From assembly GCF_015354245.1 (NCBI RefSeq), contig NZ_JADKYZ010000011.1, positions 1-64,000 of the forward strand: a DNA stretch of 64,000 bases. The letters run 5' to 3'. Every line of letters starts with the position of its first letter. Position 1 is the stretch's first letter. Positions 28,722 to 37,855 of the stretch are shown piece after piece. A program made the translations under genes and the position numbers. The notes under the pieces are model-generated. The model did not search any database and was not told where the DNA came from. It saw only the letters and a list, made by a program, of their open reading frames with translations. The stretch comes from Diaphorobacter caeni (GTDB taxonomy: Bacteria; Pseudomonadota; Gammaproteobacteria; Burkholderiales; Burkholderiaceae_C).

Positions 28722-29522
28722 TCAATGCATCGGCCGCCCGAGCCGTTGGCTCGCTCTGGAAATCGCGTAATTCACGAGGCAATAAAGCGCTGCCACGACG
28801 AGGTACACCGGCACCAGCGAGCTGTAGTTGGCGATGAGCACCTTGGCGTTCTGCATGAGTTCGCCGTAGGTGACGACGTAGCCGAACGTGGTGTCCTTGA
28901 CCACGATGACCAGTTGCGCGACCAGCGCCGGGACGATGTAGCGCAGCGCCTGAGGAGAGACGATGCTGAAAAACACCTGGGCTTCGGTCATGCCCAGGCT
29001 TCGCGCGGCATCGGTCTGACCGCGCGGGACGGCGAGCACGCCCGCCCGGTAAACCTCCGCCACCACGGCGGCGGTGCTGAGGCCGATGGGCAGGGTCAGC
29101 ATCCAGTAGGTGCTCAGCTTGATGCCAAGCGACGGAAGCACCAGAAAACACAAATAGATCAGCAGCAGCGTCGGCGTGCCGCGCAGGAACTCGATGACCG
29201 CGACGCTCGGCCAGCGCACGAAGCGCGACCGCGCCAGACGCCCCGTCATCAGGACCAGCCCGAGAGTCAGCGCAATCACTGCAGCCATCGCCGCCGATGC
29301 CATCGTGCCAAGCAGCCCTTTGCCGAGAAACGCCCAAGTCGTCGGCCAGACGAAGAACTCCCAGAGCCGGAGCTCAAGCTGCCCCGCCGAGTGAAACTGA
29401 TAAACGATGCCCGCTGCCAGCAGGACCAACGCCGCCGCCGCGAGCACGCTCACCGCCCGCGTCACGGTCTGCACGCGAGGGCTCGGAGCGCCGAACAGAA
29501 TGTCTTCCAAGGGACGGCTCAT
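28722..29522 (-). CDS. Amino-acid ABC transporter permease (GltK type)
   Basis: Permease of 266 residues with an extra N-terminal cytoplasmic segment (MSRPLEDILFGAPSPR). The ATPase-docking loop is DAARSLGMTEAQVFFSIVSP. It overlaps the preceding permease gene by four bases and is the last gene of the operon; no ATPase gene follows before dbpA. Confidence 0.9.
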   Translation of the reverse strand: MSRPLEDILFGAPSPRVQTVTRAVSVLAAAALVLLAAGIVYQFHSAGQLELRLWEFFVWPTTWAFLGKGLLGTMASAAMAAVIALTLGLVLMTGRLARSRFVRWPSVAVIEFLRGTPTLLLIYLCFLVLPSLGIKLSTYWMLTLPIGLSTAAVVAEVYRAGVLAVPRGQTDAARSLGMTEAQVFFSIVSPQALRYIVPALVAQLVIVVKDTTFGYVVTYGELMQNAKVLIANYSSLVPVYLVVAALYCLVNYAISRASQRLGRPMH

Positions 29523-30181
29523 CGCAGTATCCGCACCTTCTTTTCCAGCATGGAACCCGCCCAGGCGATGAGCAAGCCCGTCGCCACATACATCGCGGCG
29601 GCCACCGCAAATGCGGCCATGCCCGCAGCGGAATCGTTGGCGATCTTGGAGACGAGTGCGGTGAGTTCCCTGCCCGGCATCGGAACCTGAGACGCCAATG
29701 AGGTCGACAGCATCAGCGCAATGAGCAGCGAGGTCATCGGCTGCACCACCGCGCGAAGCGCCTGCGGCAGAACCACGGCCGTGATGACGCGCATCGGGCT
29801 CATGCCCAGACTGAGCGCCGCCTCCGCCTGACCGCCGGAGACCGTGTTGATGCCCGTGCGCAGGTAGTCCGCAGTGAACGCGGAGCACACCAAGGTCAAC
29901 GTCAGGATCACGCTGGGTTCATAGTCGATCAGCACATTGAGATCGGGCAGCGCAAACACGATGAAGATCAGCAGCGCCACGCTGGGAATGTTCCGGAAGA
30001 TCTCGACGTAGACCGTCAGGGCCCAGCGCAACGGCCGCACCGGAAGCAGCCGGAGCACCGTCACCACCGTGCCCAGCGCGAAACCGGCCACGAACGACAC
30101 GGCCGTGAGCTTCCACGTCAACAAAAGGGCCTGCCAGAAAGCAGGCCCGTAGTCGGCCAGGAGTCGAGCGACACTGCCCAT
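29519..30181 (-). CDS. Amino-acid ABC transporter permease (GltJ type)
   Basis: Permease of 220 residues of the glutamate/aspartate group, with the docking loop EAALSLGMSPMRVITAVVLP. It lies 12 bases after the binding-protein gene and overlaps the second permease by four bases. Confidence 0.9.
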   Translation of the reverse strand: MGSVARLLADYGPAFWQALLLTWKLTAVSFVAGFALGTVVTVLRLLPVRPLRWALTVYVEIFRNIPSVALLIFIVFALPDLNVLIDYEPSVILTLTLVCSAFTADYLRTGINTVSGGQAEAALSLGMSPMRVITAVVLPQALRAVVQPMTSLLIALMLSTSLASQVPMPGRELTALVSKIANDSAAGMAAFAVAAAMYVATGLLIAWAGSMLEKKVRILR

Positions 30182-30193
30182 AAATGAGTGGCG

Positions 30194-31099
30194 TTACGGC
30201 AGAGCGGGCGGCGTCGGGGCGGCGGTGCTGCCGGTACGCTGTCCGATGGACGTGGTCCAGAGTTTGGTCCAGGTGCCATCGGCTTGAATCTTCTTCAAAA
30301 ACGCGTTGATGAAGGCCACGCCATCCGAGCCCTTGGGCAGGCCGATGCCGTAGGGATCCTGCGCACCAAAGGGCGCACCCGCCAGCTTCGCGTCACCAGT
30401 GCCGAGGCTCAGTGCGTTGAGCAGCAGCGTGTAGTCGGTCACATAGGCGTTCACGCGGCCTTGGCGCAGTGCGTCCATGGCTTCCTGATGGGTCTGGAAC
30501 TCCTGCACGGTCGCCTTGGGTGCGAATTCCGCAAGAATCGCCGGCCCTGTGGAGCCCGCCTGCGTCGCAGTCCGCTTGCCTGCCAGATCGTTGTATGACT
30601 GGATCGCGTTGTTGTTCGACTTGACCAGCACCCCCGCCTGAGAGGTGTAGTAAGGGCCCGCGAAGGAGATCTTCTCTTGCCGCGCGGGAGTGATGGAATA
30701 AGTGGCGATCACCATGTCCACCTGATCGTTGATCAGCACCTGCTCACGCGTGGACGAGTTCACCTGCGTGAACTTGTACTTGGTTGCATCGCCCAGAATG
30801 TAGCGAGTGAGCAGTTGCGCCAGACCCGCATCGAAGCCGCGGATCTTGCCGTCCTTTTCGTTGAGCAGCGAGAACAGATTCGACGTTTGCGTGCTGCCCA
30901 TGCGCAGCGTGCCCGCCTGCTTGATCTTGCTGGCCCAGGTGCTCGACGCAATGGTCGCCGCATCGGCGACCGGCCCCTTGGCGACCAGCGCGTCAAACTC
31001 CGCCGCATTGATGGGCGTGCCCTGTTGCGCGAAAACCGATCCCCCACTCAGGACCGACAGTGCCACCACGGTGGATTTCAGGATGGATTGGATCGACAT
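30194..31099 (-). CDS. Amino-acid ABC transporter, substrate-binding protein (GluB type)
   Basis: Family-3 periplasmic binding protein of 301 residues. The signal peptide ends at about residue 24 (SVFAQ), followed by typical segments GTLRMGSTQTSNLF and DQVDMVIATYSITPARQEKI. The ATG at 31099 has AAGAGG upstream. The lead position in the operon and the separate MocR gene upstream suggest regulated uptake of an acidic amino acid, but the substrate is not certain. Confidence 0.88.
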   Translation of the reverse strand: MSIQSILKSTVVALSVLSGGSVFAQQGTPINAAEFDALVAKGPVADAATIASSTWASKIKQAGTLRMGSTQTSNLFSLLNEKDGKIRGFDAGLAQLLTRYILGDATKYKFTQVNSSTREQVLINDQVDMVIATYSITPARQEKISFAGPYYTSQAGVLVKSNNNAIQSYNDLAGKRTATQAGSTGPAILAEFAPKATVQEFQTHQEAMDALRQGRVNAYVTDYTLLLNALSLGTGDAKLAGAPFGAQDPYGIGLPKGSDGVAFINAFLKKIQADGTWTKLWTTSIGQRTGSTAAPTPPALP

Positions 31100-31555
31100 G
31101 CATGCCTCTTGGGGTGGTGTGTGACTCAAACGAATATATAGCAGTTCATATAGCCGGTTTGGAATATGCATACTGTTGGCCTGCGCCGACAACTGGAGTG
31201 GACTGGCTACGCACAATCAGCTTTTGCGTGCGTGGGCCTCCTTGGGTTGAAGGACTGAAGTCTGGGATCAACGGCTGACGCTTCTGCCACCGCTCTATGC
31301 CAACGCGACGACGGGCCATGAAGGCGCGAATGGCAACGCCAAACCAGCGGTGGTTCGAGGTCACATCAGCCGAACTTAGAGCGTGTTTACGATCTCATCG
31401 CGAGGCTTGCAGGATGCGGATCCGGATGGGCTGCAAGGCGCAAACCGCAAACCGCAGCAATAGCTCGGGCAATTGCGAGGATTTGCAACGCGGCAGAGCG
31501 CCCGAGGCCGCGCCTGCAAGACAGTGTGGAGATCGTAAGCACGCTCATAGCACCG
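31100..31555. other. Intergenic region with a MITE-like insertion
   Basis: No convincing gene is present. The right part holds a 168-bp element with terminal inverted repeats (listed separately). The left part, about 280 bases next to the binding-protein gene, presumably contains the promoter of the ABC transporter operon. Confidence 0.6.
31379..31546. repeat. 168-bp MITE-like element with 18-bp terminal inverted repeats
   Basis: GAGCGTGTTTACGATCTC at 31379-31396 is mirrored by GAGATCGTAAGCACGCTC at 31529-31546 with one mismatch. The interior has no gene. The ends recall IS5-family (IS427-like) termini from memory. It lies ten bases after the MocR stop codon. Confidence 0.65.
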
Positions 31556-32947
31556 CTAAACCACCGCCGCGCCAAACGCCTCAGGCCGACGCGCCAGCAA
31601 TTGCGACAGCCGTTGCAGTCCCGCCTGGAGGCGGCCGCGGTCCTTGATGCTGCCCAAGGAGATGCGAATGGCATTCACGGATGCACTGTTCGCTGCGTCC
31701 ATCGCGAATGCTTCCGCCGGGGTGACTGCGATGCCCTCGCTGTCCGCCGCACGCGCGAGCTGCGAGGAACTCCAGTACCCGGGCAGCTCAAGCCATGCAT
31801 GCAGGCCGTCTCCCGTGCCGACGTAGCGCCCGGCCAGCACATCCATGGCCATGCGGTGGCGCAGCCGCGCCTCCTTGCGGACGCCCTTCATCAACTCGCC
31901 AGCCGACCCGTCGAGGATCCACTGCGTGGCGAGGGCGGCCGTCAAGGGCGCGACCATCAGTGCAAATGACCTGAGCGCGACCAGAAAGCGCTCGCGTTCA
32001 TGCGGATCGCGGATGAGCACGAAAGCAACGCGCAGGCCGGGCGTCAGGCATTTCGACAGAGTGGAGATGTAGTACACCCGCTCCGGCGCCAGCGCGGCGA
32101 TGGGCGGCGGCGGGGCATCGGCGAGCAGCCAGTAGGGATCGTCCTCGACAATGCGGACGTTGCAGCGCCTGGCGATGTCGGCAATGTCCTTGCGCCGGCG
32201 TTCGGCGATGGTGACGGCGGTCGGATTCTGCAATGTCGGATTGAGATAGACCAGCCCGGGCCTGTGCTCGCGGCACGCGCGCTCGAGCATTTCCGGCACC
32301 ATCCCCTGGCCGTCGGTCTCCACCGCGATGATACGCCGCCCGAACTGGGCCGCCGCGACCCGCAGGCCGGGATAACTGGTCGGCTCGGCCAAAATTACGT
32401 CGCCGGGTTCCGTCAGCGCAAGAATCAACGCGGCGATCGCCGCCTGCGCACCGGGACAGACGACCACCTGGCCTGAATCCAGCGATCCAAACATCGGCGC
32501 GAGCCATTTCGCGCCTGCCTTGCGGTCGGAGTCGCTGCCACCGCCCAGGTGGTAGGTCATCAGCAATGCGCTGTCGGTCCGCATCAACACTTGCGACAGC
32601 CCTTGTTGCAGCAGGTCATCGAAGTCCACGCCGTCCGGCGGCGGGGGCGTATTCATGCTCAGATCAAGGACCGAGGTCCACTCGACTTTCGGCGCCGCGA
32701 CATAGGTGCCCCGAGCACCGCGCCCTTCCAGCAAGTGGCGGCGTCTGGCTTCGTCGTAGGCGCGCGTGATCGTCGTCAGATCGACGTCCAGTTGCGCAGC
32801 CAACCGGCGCTGCGGAGGCAAACGGTCACCGGGGCTCAAGGAACCGTCGGCCACCGCCGCCTGCAACGCGTCCGCGATCTGCAGGAATCGGGGCCCGCCC
32901 TGAGCAATCAATCGCGGCAACCAGATTGGAGAATTGTCATCTTGCAT
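31556..32947 (-). CDS. MocR-type regulator (GntR helix-turn-helix fused to aminotransferase fold)
   Basis: MocR/PdxR-subfamily protein of 463 residues. The N-terminal GntR winged helix (LPPQRRLAAQLDVDLTTITR) is followed by a fold-type I aminotransferase-like domain whose PLP lysine is in YYISTLSKCLTPGLRVAF. Such proteins sense pyridoxal phosphate or amino-compound adducts. It is upstream of and parallel to the amino-acid ABC operon, a likely target. Confidence 0.9.
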   Translation of the reverse strand: MQDDNSPIWLPRLIAQGGPRFLQIADALQAAVADGSLSPGDRLPPQRRLAAQLDVDLTTITRAYDEARRRHLLEGRGARGTYVAAPKVEWTSVLDLSMNTPPPPDGVDFDDLLQQGLSQVLMRTDSALLMTYHLGGGSDSDRKAGAKWLAPMFGSLDSGQVVVCPGAQAAIAALILALTEPGDVILAEPTSYPGLRVAAAQFGRRIIAVETDGQGMVPEMLERACREHRPGLVYLNPTLQNPTAVTIAERRRKDIADIARRCNVRIVEDDPYWLLADAPPPPIAALAPERVYYISTLSKCLTPGLRVAFVLIRDPHERERFLVALRSFALMVAPLTAALATQWILDGSAGELMKGVRKEARLRHRMAMDVLAGRYVGTGDGLHAWLELPGYWSSSQLARAADSEGIAVTPAEAFAMDAANSASVNAIRISLGSIKDRGRLQAGLQRLSQLLARRPEAFGAAVV

Positions 32948-33130
32948 GGATTTTGGCTGCGACTTTTTGTCTCGATGTATGGATATTGTTTTTCAGTAGT
33001 ATGTCCCTGAACGTGCTGCGACACCATCCTTTCCCGGCATGGCAGTGGCTGACGTTTGCGATGTTCTCGTTCAGGAGCCTGTGTTCCGCACGAGGAGGCA
33101 TCACCAAGTCATAGGTTGGAAATTCTCAAA

Positions 33131-33364
33131 ATGATCGATTGGGTCCCCGTAGTCTTCGTTGCGTTCAAGGCGCTCATCTTCGGCGCTTGCATGTTCTTCG
33201 CCATCAAATGGCATTACGATCAAGGCAAGAAAGGCAAGGACACGCGCGCGCTGCTGCGCACGGTAGGCAAGGTGGCGGCAGCCTTCCTGGTCGCGCTCGT
33301 GATCGTGCTGCTCTTCACCTTCGGCCTGGCCAAGCATCTCGGGATGGACTTGAACCTTCCCTGA
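33131..33364 (+). CDS. Small two-helix membrane protein
   Basis: A 77-residue protein with hydrophobic segments at about residues 3-23 and 46-68, separated by a lysine-rich loop (KWHYDQGKKGKDTR). No family is recognised. It lies 51 bases upstream of the macrodomain gene on the same strand and may be co-expressed. Confidence 0.65.
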   Translation: MIDWVPVVFVAFKALIFGACMFFAIKWHYDQGKKGKDTRALLRTVGKVAAAFLVALVIVLLFTFGLAKHLGMDLNLP

Positions 33365-33415
33365 CGACCTGCGGGCCCGTGTGCCGGCATTCAACGACCA
33401 GTCAATCCACGCCCC

Positions 33416-33934
33416 ATGCCAACACTGCTGCGCGCCATTCAATCGGACATCACCAAGCTCCCCGTGGACGCCATCGTCAACGCGGCCAATTCGTCACTGC
33501 TCGGTGGCGGCGGAGTCGACGGCGCCATCCATCGCGCGGCCGGCCCGGATCTCGTGCATGAATGCCGGCTGCTGGGCGGCTGCAAGACGGGCGAGGCCAA
33601 AGTGACGAAGGCATATCGGCTGCCTGCCCAATTCATCATCCACACGGTAGGCCCCGTATGGAACGGCGGCGACAAAGGCGAACCCGAACTGCTCGCCAGC
33701 TGCTATCGCAAATCCATCGCGCTGGCAGAGGAAAGATCCGCCGCTTCGATCGCCTTCCCGAGCATCAGCACGGGCGTCTATGGATACCCCATCGAATCCG
33801 CCGCGCAGATCGCCATTCGGTCGGTACGGGACAGCCTGCGGACGGACTCGTCCATCCAGGAAATCCTCTTCTGCTGTTTTTCAGCCGAAGACCTGCGTCT
33901 GTACGAGCGCCTGTTGAATGGAACCGCTCGCTGA
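33416..33934 (+). CDS. Macrodomain protein, O-acetyl-ADP-ribose deacetylase type
   Basis: Single macrodomain of 172 residues (YmdB/MacroD class) that hydrolyses O-acetyl-ADP-ribose or removes ADP-ribose from proteins. The ligand loops [18 protein letters not shown] and [10 protein letters not shown] are intact, and the catalytic asparagine and aspartate positions are present. The gene is convergent with the DUF1993 gene. Confidence 0.9.
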   Translation: MPTLLRAIQSDITKLPVDAIVNAANSSLLGGGGVDGAIHRAAGPDLVHECRLLGGCKTGEAKVTKAYRLPAQFIIHTVGPVWNGGDKGEPELLASCYRKSIALAEERSAASIAFPSISTGVYGYPIESAAQIAIRSVRDSLRTDSSIQEILFCCFSAEDLRLYERLLNGTAR

Positions 33935-34005
33935 CGCCAAGTGACCGGAAAGCGCCGACACGGCCCGCAACCGGGCAGAACGGCGCATCAGCGGCCGCGC
34001 TCGCG

Positions 34006-34515
34006 TCAATAGCTACCCATATAGTCGCGCTTGCCGATCTCCACGCCGTTGTGGCGCAAGATGTCATAAGCGGTCGTCACATGGAAGAAAAACTGCGGCA
34101 GACCATAGTGCAGCAGGTAAGCGCTGGCCGTCAGCTTCTTTTCCTTGGGCGTGCCGGGGCGCAGCACGATCTCGCGGCCTTCGCTTTGGTCAAACTGCTC
34201 CGGCTTGAAGGATTCGAGATGGGCCAGCGCCTTGGCGATCAATGCCTGCAGGTCGGCGAAGCCCGCCTCGTTATCGGGCCACGACGGCACCTCCGCACCA
34301 GCCAGACGAGAGGCGATGCCCTTGGAAAAGTCCGAGGCGATCTGGACCTGACGCACCAGCGGGAACATGTCCGGGAACAGCCGCGCCTGCAGCAGCGCAT
34401 TGGGATCGATGTTTTTCTGCGTCGCATGCGCCTCGGCCTTCTTGAGCACCTCGGACAGTGCACGCAGCATCTGCTGCAGGACGGGAACGGAGGCGGTGTA
34501 CAGAGGACTGGTCAT
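34006..34515 (-). CDS. DUF1993 family protein
   Basis: A 169-residue, all-helical protein of the DUF1993 family, related to the DinB-like four-helix bundle. Typical segments include FFFHVTTAYDILRHNGVEIGKRDY at the C-terminus (quoted in part: FFFHVTTAYDILRHNGV). ATG 34515 gives the family opening MTSPLYTASVPVLQQML. Function is unknown. Confidence 0.8.
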   Translation of the reverse strand: MTSPLYTASVPVLQQMLRALSEVLKKAEAHATQKNIDPNALLQARLFPDMFPLVRQVQIASDFSKGIASRLAGAEVPSWPDNEAGFADLQALIAKALAHLESFKPEQFDQSEGREIVLRPGTPKEKKLTASAYLLHYGLPQFFFHVTTAYDILRHNGVEIGKRDYMGSY

Positions 34516-34649
34516 GGTGGGTTCACTTTCCTTCCAAAAGGGGCACAAGGCCGGGGCATGGCCGAGCTACAGCCAATCATGGAAGGCTAACAGCAAATGA
34601 ATGGGCCGTTCAGTGGCCCGTTGATTGACGGGCCGCTCCCGCCCCGCCC

Positions 34650-35669
34650 TCAGCTCGATTCCCAAGCCGCTCTGAACGTCACCTGCGTTCCTGGCTTCAC
34701 CGCAGTGCCCGGGGCCGGATTGATCCGGTACGGGCACCCGTAGCCTGCAAAGTCGCTGTCGTCCGGTCCGTGGATCGACTTTTCCTTGGCGATCAGGCCC
34801 TTGGATTTCAGCAGCGCGGCATACTCCATGTCGCAATCGGAACGCGGCGTGGGAATGCTCACCATGCCGTTGCTCACGGGTGCCGGGGCGGCGACTGGGG
34901 CGGCCTCCGTGCACGTCGGCGCTTCCACGCTATGGCCAAAACTCAGGAACGCAGGGCGCATCCCGGAGAATTCATGCGCCGCGACCTCGCGGTACTTTTC
35001 GGGGGCGCAGTTGAAACCGGTCTCGATGACCACCCAGTCCTCCTTCTCGGATTTCAGCATGGCGTCGCGCCAGCGTGCGGCGGCCTCGACCACGGCATCC
35101 TCGGCGATGGGCACGCTCAGCACCACCTTGACGAAACCGTCCGCACGGCTGCCCTCTGCAGACCAGTAGACGCTGGGGTCGTAGGCATTGCCGCAGCTGG
35201 AAAGGCAGTCGGACAGATAGTCTCCAGGCCGGAAATACTTGTCCGCCGCACCGAAGGTCAGATCGCCCGCCAGGATCGGCTTGTCGGCGTTGATGAGAGG
35301 CCCCACGTCCACCGGGCACTCCTTCGACAACTCAAGCTGCACGCCCTGAATCGACTGCTTGGCCTCGTCGGTCGTCAGCGTGAACTTGCAGCCCTGAAGA
35401 TCAAACAACTGCTGGTTGCCCATGATGCGCATCGCTGGCCCGGACACCCGCACGACGTACTCGAGATTGAGGCCAATCGCCTCCCTCGACGCCAGCTTGG
35501 TCTGCAACTGAGTGATCGGGTCCGCCTTGGCCTGCGGCGGCACGGGGGATTGAACAGCGGCAGCGGGTTCCTCCGCCTTGCTGAACGGATTCCAGCAACC
35601 CGTCAAACTGAACGCCGCCAAAATCGGCAACAGAGCCTTCGCCAACCACATGTTATTTCTCGCTTTCAT
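34650..35669 (-). CDS. Lipoprotein with a PASTA-like C-terminal segment
   Basis: A 339-residue predicted lipoprotein: the signal peptide ends in a lipobox LTGC (near residue 27). The middle region is unrecognised and cysteine-containing. The C-terminus, with NPAPGTAVKPGTQVTF, resembles a PASTA domain. ATG 35669 follows GAGGAG. It lies 14 bases after the zinc-ribbon gene, at the end of a string of small membrane-protein genes downstream of the WYL regulator. Confidence 0.7.
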   Translation of the reverse strand: MKARNNMWLAKALLPILAAFSLTGCWNPFSKAEEPAAAVQSPVPPQAKADPITQLQTKLASREAIGLNLEYVVRVSGPAMRIMGNQQLFDLQGCKFTLTTDEAKQSIQGVQLELSKECPVDVGPLINADKPILAGDLTFGAADKYFRPGDYLSDCLSSCGNAYDPSVYWSAEGSRADGFVKVVLSVPIAEDAVVEAAARWRDAMLKSEKEDWVVIETGFNCAPEKYREVAAHEFSGMRPAFLSFGHSVEAPTCTEAAPVAAPAPVSNGMVSIPTPRSDCDMEYAALLKSKGLIAKEKSIHGPDDSDFAGYGCPYRINPAPGTAVKPGTQVTFRAAWESS

Positions 35670-35683
35670 CAAATCGTTTCTCC

Positions 35684-36007
35684 TCACTGATCCTTGAGAT
35701 CACTGCCACAGTGCTTGCACTTGATCGCCCTGGCCTGGATCGGCTCCGCGCAATACGGGCAGATCTTCATCTCCGGCCCCATGCCAGTCTGGGTGACCGT
35801 GCGCCCCGGGTAGGACGGGGGTGCCTGGTAGGCATTGCGCTCCTCTCGTCCACCGAAGATCAGCCGGAACCAGAAGCTCCAGATCTTGATGAACGCCCAG
35901 ATCATCAGCGGCAGAAAAATGATCAGCCCGATGATCGCCCCGCCACCACCGCCCGCATGGGCGGCGCCGGGCAACAGCAGCAAGGGCAACAAACGTTCTG
36001 GCTTCAT
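35684..36007 (-). CDS. Membrane-anchored zinc-ribbon protein
   Basis: About 107 residues: a hydrophobic N-terminus resembling a signal or anchor (LLPLLLLPGAAHAGGGGG), a membrane helix (about 20-45) and a C-terminal zinc ribbon CPYC-X10-CKHC. Start ATG 36007 is preferred because GAGAGG lies six bases upstream; ATGs at 36013 and 36031 are possible. It follows the TM2 gene closely. Function is unknown. Confidence 0.65.
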   Translation of the reverse strand: MKPERLLPLLLLPGAAHAGGGGGAIIGLIIFLPLMIWAFIKIWSFWFRLIFGGREERNAYQAPPSYPGRTVTQTGMGPEMKICPYCAEPIQARAIKCKHCGSDLKDQ

Positions 36008-36031
36008 GTCCATCCTCTCGTTGAGATCCAT

Positions 36032-36400
36032 TCACCACAGCCATGCGAACGGGCCCTTCATGGCGGCCGCCTTGCGGGCGAACTCGTCCTTGGAAAGCAC
36101 CAGATACCGGATGCCCTCCACCAGCGCCACGATCGACGGGATGTAGGTCCAGCACAGCACGACGTAGACGATCCCCCATCCCCATGCGCCGGTATAGAAC
36201 TTGTGGATGCCGAGCCCGCCCAGCAGCAGCGCCAGCACGCCGGCCGTCACCTTGCTTTTCTCGGACTCGTCCTCGCGCGCTGCCGCGCTCCTGCGCTGCG
36301 GCGCGCCGCAGGCCGGACATGCGACCGCGGACACATGCAGCGGCTTGGCGCAGCCATGACAGAACATCATGGTCTGGCCCTCGGTAGATTGGTCTTGCAT
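36032..36400 (-). CDS. Zinc-ribbon TM2-domain protein
   Basis: A 122-residue protein with an N-terminal zinc ribbon (CHGC and CPAC) and a C-terminal TM2 domain (LLLGGLGIHKFYTGAWGWGI and a second helix). TM2 proteins are two-helix membrane proteins of unknown function, sometimes paired with zinc ribbons. It is part of a three-gene run of zinc-ribbon membrane proteins. Confidence 0.8.
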   Translation of the reverse strand: MQDQSTEGQTMMFCHGCAKPLHVSAVACPACGAPQRRSAAAREDESEKSKVTAGVLALLLGGLGIHKFYTGAWGWGIVYVVLCWTYIPSIVALVEGIRYLVLSKDEFARKAAAMKGPFAWLW

Positions 36401-36441
36401 ATCGGTTTCCCCCGTTGTTGACTGATTGAAAGTTTGAAAAA

Positions 36442-36795
36442 TCAAAGTTGCGAGCCCAGCGCGCCCAGCAGACCCAGGATTCCCAGAATCAAACCGGCAA
36501 TGGCCATGCCCGAACCACGCTTTTGCTTGGCCAGACTGATGCCGCCCAGCACGATGGCGGCGACTGCAAAGCCGATGGCACCGATCACCTGGTCCATGTC
36601 CCAGTCGTCCGGATCGAACAACGCCACCACGACCACCAAGCCGCACACCAACGACGGGATAGGCAACCACAGCGAGCCTCCCTGGTCTTCAGTGGTGCTC
36701 TTGCGCGTCGCCAGCGCCGCGTTCACCGCACCGCATTGCGGACAGCTCTGCGCCGTCTCATGAATCTGATGGCCGCAGCCTCTGCAAAACGACAT
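36442..36795 (-). CDS. Zinc-ribbon membrane protein
   Basis: A 117-residue protein with an N-terminal zinc ribbon (CRGC and CPQC) followed by two or three hydrophobic segments (LPIPSLVCGLVVVVALF, IGFAVAAIVLGGISLA, AIAGLILGILGLLGAL). The layout resembles DUF4190-like proteins, but that assignment is tentative. It is the first gene of the zinc-ribbon run, 157 bases after the WYL gene. Confidence 0.7.
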   Translation of the reverse strand: MSFCRGCGHQIHETAQSCPQCGAVNAALATRKSTTEDQGGSLWLPIPSLVCGLVVVVALFDPDDWDMDQVIGAIGFAVAAIVLGGISLAKQKRGSGMAIAGLILGILGLLGALGSQL

Positions 36796-36952
36796 GTCTT
36801 CTTCTCCCTGTTGTCTGTATTGCCCGAATCCGGACAAGGCTCCGCCCACCCGCCAGGTGGGCGGTTCATTTGAAGCAGCGGAGACGAACTGATCCCCTGC
36901 CGGTGATTACCGGCAGTCCATTCAAATCTGAAAAATTGAAATAGAGGGGCGA

Positions 36953-37855
36953 TTAATCCGGCAAGCCCAGATACCCCTTGAGCTGGTTATCCAGCTCCGC
37001 CTGCAACCCTTCCGGGCTGATGATCCGCACGTAAGGAATCCAATAACGCACGATGGGCAGAATCTGGTTGGGATGGGCGATCATTCCCGAAACCAGAATC
37101 TCGCCATTCTCAAGATCCATTTCCTTGTTCTGGCCGCCAATCAGCTGACGCCGCAGGAAATACGATGCCGCGGGCGGAGCCACCTTGAGCACCACCTTGG
37201 TCTTCTCCTGATTCAGCCAGATCGTGTCTTCCTGCTTGAGGTATTCATGGATCGACGCGTCCGGAACAAAGCGATCCGACGTCACCAGCAGACGGTCGAT
37301 GCGCGCGACCGCATACGACTTGACCCTGCCCTGATCCGTGGCCTGCAGATACCAGGTGCCATCGTTGACCGCCAGCTTGTAGGGGTGCACGCTGACCATC
37401 TTGCGCGACTCATCCGGTTTGCAATATTCAAACTGCACGACGGAAGCATCCTGAATCGCCCCACGCAACTGGGCGACCTCCTGCTCCTTGACCTTGATGT
37501 TCTCGGTGCGCGCACCATGCACCAGCAGCGCCCCGCTGAGACTGTTGTCCAGCAGATCCCCAAGGAACTCGTTGGACAGCCGTGGCGACATGCCCTGCAG
37601 CCCCGCCAGATTGGCGATGCGCTGCACATCCTGCTGGCTGTAGGTCCCCAGCTTGTAGCGTGGCAGGGAGTAGCGCTGCCCCTTCTTCTCCAACCCGAGA
37701 AAGCTGAAGCGCTCGTTCAGATCACGCCGGATCGTGCGTTCATTCACATCGAACTCAACGGCAAGTTTCTTGATTTCCAGAGCCTCGCCCGCATTGAGAC
37801 GCAAAAGAATTTCGCTGAGACGGTAGGCAATGGTGTCGAAGGAGGAAGTGGACAT
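36953..37855 (-). CDS. WYL-domain transcriptional regulator
   Basis: A 300-residue regulator with an N-terminal winged helix (AVEFDVNERTIRRDLNERF) and a WYL domain containing the name motif in DGTWYLQATDQG. A C-terminal WCX-like region follows. WYL proteins often sense nucleic acids or nucleotides and control phage-defence loci (BrxR, CapW). It is divergent from the GTPase pair and upstream of the zinc-ribbon genes, so it could control both sides. Confidence 0.88.
   Translation of the reverse strand: MSTSSFDTIAYRLSEILLRLNAGEALEIKKLAVEFDVNERTIRRDLNERFSFLGLEKKGQRYSLPRYKLGTYSQQDVQRIANLAGLQGMSPRLSNEFLGDLLDNSLSGALLVHGARTENIKVKEQEVAQLRGAIQDASVVQFEYCKPDESRKMVSVHPYKLAVNDGTWYLQATDQGRVKSYAVARIDRLLVTSDRFVPDASIHEYLKQEDTIWLNQEKTKVVLKVAPPAASYFLRRQLIGGQNKEMDLENGEILVSGMIAHPNQILPIVRYWIPYVRIISPEGLQAELDNQLKGYLGLPD

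Noticed and set aside
31297..31647. Plus-strand frame across the MITE-like element
   Set aside because: It spans the terminal repeats and the end of the MocR gene and has no protein-like pattern.
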